From Cystobacter fuscus DSM 2262 (GTDB lineage Bacteria > Myxococcota > Myxococcia > Myxococcales > Myxococcaceae), in the NCBI RefSeq assembly GCF_000335475.2, contig NZ_ANAH02000013.1, positions 248,001 through 312,000 of the forward strand: a stretch of DNA of 64,000 nt, read 5' to 3'. Positions 62,312-64,000 of the stretch are shown piece after piece; the stretch's first letter is position 1; each line of letters opens with the position of its first letter. A program made the translations under genes and the position numbers. A model generated the notes under the pieces. It ran no database searches and was not told the DNA's origin. It was given only the letters and a program-made list of their open reading frames with translations.

Positions 62312-63679
62312 TCAAGTCCCCTCGCCCAGCCGCTTGAGGAAGGTGGGGTAGGAGAGGCCGAGCACCTTGGCCGCCTCCATGCGCCGCCCACCCATCTGCT
62401 CCAGCACCCAGCGGGTATAGGCGCGCTCCACCTCCTCCAGGGCGCGTGGCGGTCCGGAGAGCACGAAGGCGTTGGGCTCGGGGGGGCTCGCCGCCGGGGC
62501 TCCGGCCGGCACGGGCCTGGTGCCCGCGAGCACGTCCAGCTCCAGCTCGGGCCCGGGCTCCATCACCAGGGCGCGCTCGAGGACGTTGCGCAGCTCGCGC
62601 ACGTTGCCGGGGAAGGCGTAGGCGGTGAGCCGGGTGCGGGCGTGGGGCCCGAGCGAGACGTCCCGACGCCCCAGCTCCCGGCGCAGCTCGGCGAGGATGC
62701 CCTCGGCGAGCGGGAGGATGTCCTCGGGGCGCTCGCGCAGGGGCGGGATGTCGATGCGGAAGACGCCCAGGCGGAACCACAGGTCCTCCCGGAACTCGCC
62801 GCGCGCCATGAGGCCCGGCAGGTCGCGGTGCGTGGCGGCCACGATGCGCGCGCTGCTGGAGTGCTCCGTGGTGCCGCCCAGGCGCCGGAAGCGGCCCGAG
62901 TCGAGGAAGGTGAGCAGCTTGGCCTGCAGGCCCAGGGGCAGCTCGCCCACCTCGTCGAGGAAGAGCGTGCCCCCGTGCGCCACCTCCACCAGCCCCCGGC
63001 GCGCGGTGCGCGCGTCGGTGAAGGCGCCCTTCTCGTGGCCGAACAGCTCGCTCTCCACCGTCTGCTCGGGCAGGGCCGCGCAGTTGACGTGGACGAAGGG
63101 CGCGTCGTCGCCCCGGGAGGACAAGGCGTGCAGGTGGCGCGCGAGCATCTCCTTGCCCGTGCCCGTCTCCCCCAACAGCATCACCGCGCCGCGGGGCGAG
63201 GTGGCGATGCGCTCGAGCGCCGCGAACACCCGCTGCATGGCCGCCGACGCGGGGGGCACGAGCCGGCGCCGCCCGGACAGCTCGGCCTCGGCCGCGGCCA
63301 GCCGGTCCTTCAACCGGCCCGTGTCCAGGGCCCGGCGCGCGCGCAGCACCAGGTCCGCCAGCTCCACCGGCTTGGCCACGTAGTCCGCCGCGCCCGCGCG
63401 CACCGCGTCCACCGCGCTGGCGATGTCGCCGTGCGCCGTCACCATCACCACGGCCGCGCCGGGCGCCTGGGCCTTGAGCTCGGGCAGGAAGGTGAGTCCG
63501 TCTCCATCCGGCAGCCTCCGGTCGAGCACCACCAGCGCGGGCGTGAGGCGCGCGAGCGCGGCGCGGGCCTCGTGCAGCGAGCGCGCCAGGGTGACGGCGT
63601 AGCCCTCGCGCTGCAGCGCCGCCGCGCCCAGCGACGAGAAGGCCCGGTCATCATCGATGAAGAGCAGGGGGACGCTCAT
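62312..63679 (-). CDS. NtrC-type response regulator with altered GAFTGA loop
   Basis: 455 residues. Receiver ~1-120 (LLFIDDDRAF, phospho-acceptor in LVVLDRRLPDGDG, Lys in VAKPV). AAA+ ~140-375: Walker A GETGTGKE, Walker B GGTLFLDEV, arginine-finger helix REDLWFRLGVF. The sigma-54 contact loop reads GAFTDA (codons at 63011-63028) instead of GAFTGA. Fis-type HTH at the C-terminus (EVERAYTRWVLEQMGGRRMEAAKVLGLSYPTFLKRL). Whether it still remodels sigma-54 is open. It overlaps the downstream-encoded kinase by 29 bp of shared sequence: the kinase stop lies inside this gene's start. Confidence 0.93.
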   Translation of the reverse strand: MSVPLLFIDDDRAFSSLGAAALQREGYAVTLARSLHEARAALARLTPALVVLDRRLPDGDGLTFLPELKAQAPGAAVVMVTAHGDIASAVDAVRAGAADYVAKPVELADLVLRARRALDTGRLKDRLAAAEAELSGRRRLVPPASAAMQRVFAALERIATSPRGAVMLLGETGTGKEMLARHLHALSSRGDDAPFVHVNCAALPEQTVESELFGHEKGAFTDARTARRGLVEVAHGGTLFLDEVGELPLGLQAKLLTFLDSGRFRRLGGTTEHSSSARIVAATHRDLPGLMARGEFREDLWFRLGVFRIDIPPLRERPEDILPLAEGILAELRRELGRRDVSLGPHARTRLTAYAFPGNVRELRNVLERALVMEPGPELELDVLAGTRPVPAGAPAASPPEPNAFVLSGPPRALEEVERAYTRWVLEQMGGRRMEAAKVLGLSYPTFLKRLGEGT

Positions 63680-64000
63680 GGGGCGGCTCCTGGGAATCGG
63701 ACGAGGCGGTGGAGTCGGGTGGGGGCAGCGTCACGGTGAAGCGGCTGCCGCCGGGAAGGCGCGTGAAGCCGACGCGGCCTCCCTGCTGCTCCACCGCGCG
63801 TCGGGTCATGGACAGCCCGAGCCCCACGCCCTTGGGCTTGGAGGTGACGAAGGGCTCGAAGAGCCGCGCCTCGAAGCCTTCCGGTGGGCCGCCCGCGTTG
63901 TCCTCCACGTCCACCACGGCGTGGCCCTCCTCCTGGCGCACGCGCACGCTCACCTCGGGCGTGGCCACCCGTCCGAGGTCCTTGGCGGCCACGGCCGCCT
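63651..64000 (-). CDS. Sensor histidine kinase, C-terminal part (cut by the window end)
   Basis: Open through base 64000; only the last ~116 residues are visible. HATPase_c end: VDVEDNAGGPPEGFEARLFEPFVTSKPKGVGLGLSMTRRAVEQQGGRVGFTRLPGGSRFTVTLP, with G1 DNAGGPP and G2 GVGLGLSM. FEPFVTSKPKGVGLGL is the NtrB-like style, fitting a kinase for the NtrC-type regulator whose start codon lies inside this gene's end. A ~20-residue polar tail (DSTASSDSQEPPHERPPALHR) follows the domain. Nothing can be said about its sensor part. Confidence 0.88.
   Translation of the reverse strand, partial: AAVAAKDLGRVATPEVSVRVRQEEGHAVVDVEDNAGGPPEGFEARLFEPFVTSKPKGVGLGLSMTRRAVEQQGGRVGFTRLPGGSRFTVTLPPPDSTASSDSQEPPHERPPALHR

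Noticed and set aside
57526-62391. A 1,621-codon minus-strand open frame
   Set aside because: It runs antisense through wecB, the pseudouridine synthase and a histidine kinase, all with clear motifs. Long antisense frames are expected at this GC bias. Its translation is His/Gly/Arg-rich and matches no family.

Overview
The window is high-GC DNA (roughly 70% by eye) with dense genes and strong third-position GC bias. It looks like chromosomal DNA from a myxobacterium of the suborder Cystobacterineae (Cystobacter/Archangium/Myxococcus relatives). Supporting signs are the many multidomain histidine kinases, the NtrC-type regulators, sigma-54 control, a kinase-like protein, a PilZ-receiver fusion, and what I read as the Pxr small-RNA locus. 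About 58 protein genes are supported. I see no tRNA, rRNA, CRISPR array, insertion sequence or prophage.

Layout. 1-3.6 kb: end of an acyl-CoA dehydrogenase gene, a thioesterase and a large orphan gene. 3.6-7.8 kb: envelope genes (GtrA-like protein, MGDG-synthase-type glycosyltransferase, lptC, a double-domain LptA-like protein, lptB). 8.1-17.8 kb: rpoN, then hpf and ptsN, the familiar lptCAB-rpoN-hpf-ptsN set opened up by insertions (acetyltransferase, SDR, rpiA, GlsB-type protein, histidine kinase, nagZ). 17.8-27.7 kb: housekeeping genes (dtd, ElaA-type acetyltransferase, Opp/Dpp-type ABC importer, SDR, long DacB, ssb, sdhC). 28-35.5 kb: hslO, a phosphoribosyltransferase, selB, then a histidine kinase and an NtrC-type response regulator in overlapping frames.

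35.5-36.4 kb is the most interesting stretch. It has no protein gene but carries two tandem units. Each has a dyad (ATTGCA...TGCAAT), a sigma-54 -24/-12 promoter, and a transcript of about 125 nt with a C7 apical loop and a strong intrinsic terminator. The position next to an NtrC-type regulator, the C7 run and the length fit Pxr, the small RNA that blocks development in Myxococcus xanthus, here as tandem paralogs.

36.4-44.7 kb: a partial complex I operon (nuoEFJKLMN). 44.8-51 kb: signalling and small conserved genes (PilZ-REC, predicted pseudokinase, serB, MshEN-domain protein, Hsp20, HTH-REC regulator). 51-57.5 kb: kdsC, kdsA, pyrG, a small Cys-rich gene, an MsbA-like exporter and kdsB. 57.6-64 kb: wecB, a pseudouridine synthase, a histidine kinase, and a convergent NtrC-type regulator/kinase pair cut by the window end.

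Two themes join the genes. One is outer-membrane LPS: Kdo synthesis and activation, lipid A export, Lpt transport and UDP-ManNAc. The other is the sigma-54 circuit: rpoN, ptsN, hpf, two NtrC-type regulators, and at least three sigma-54-like promoters, of which two or three head non-coding RNAs.
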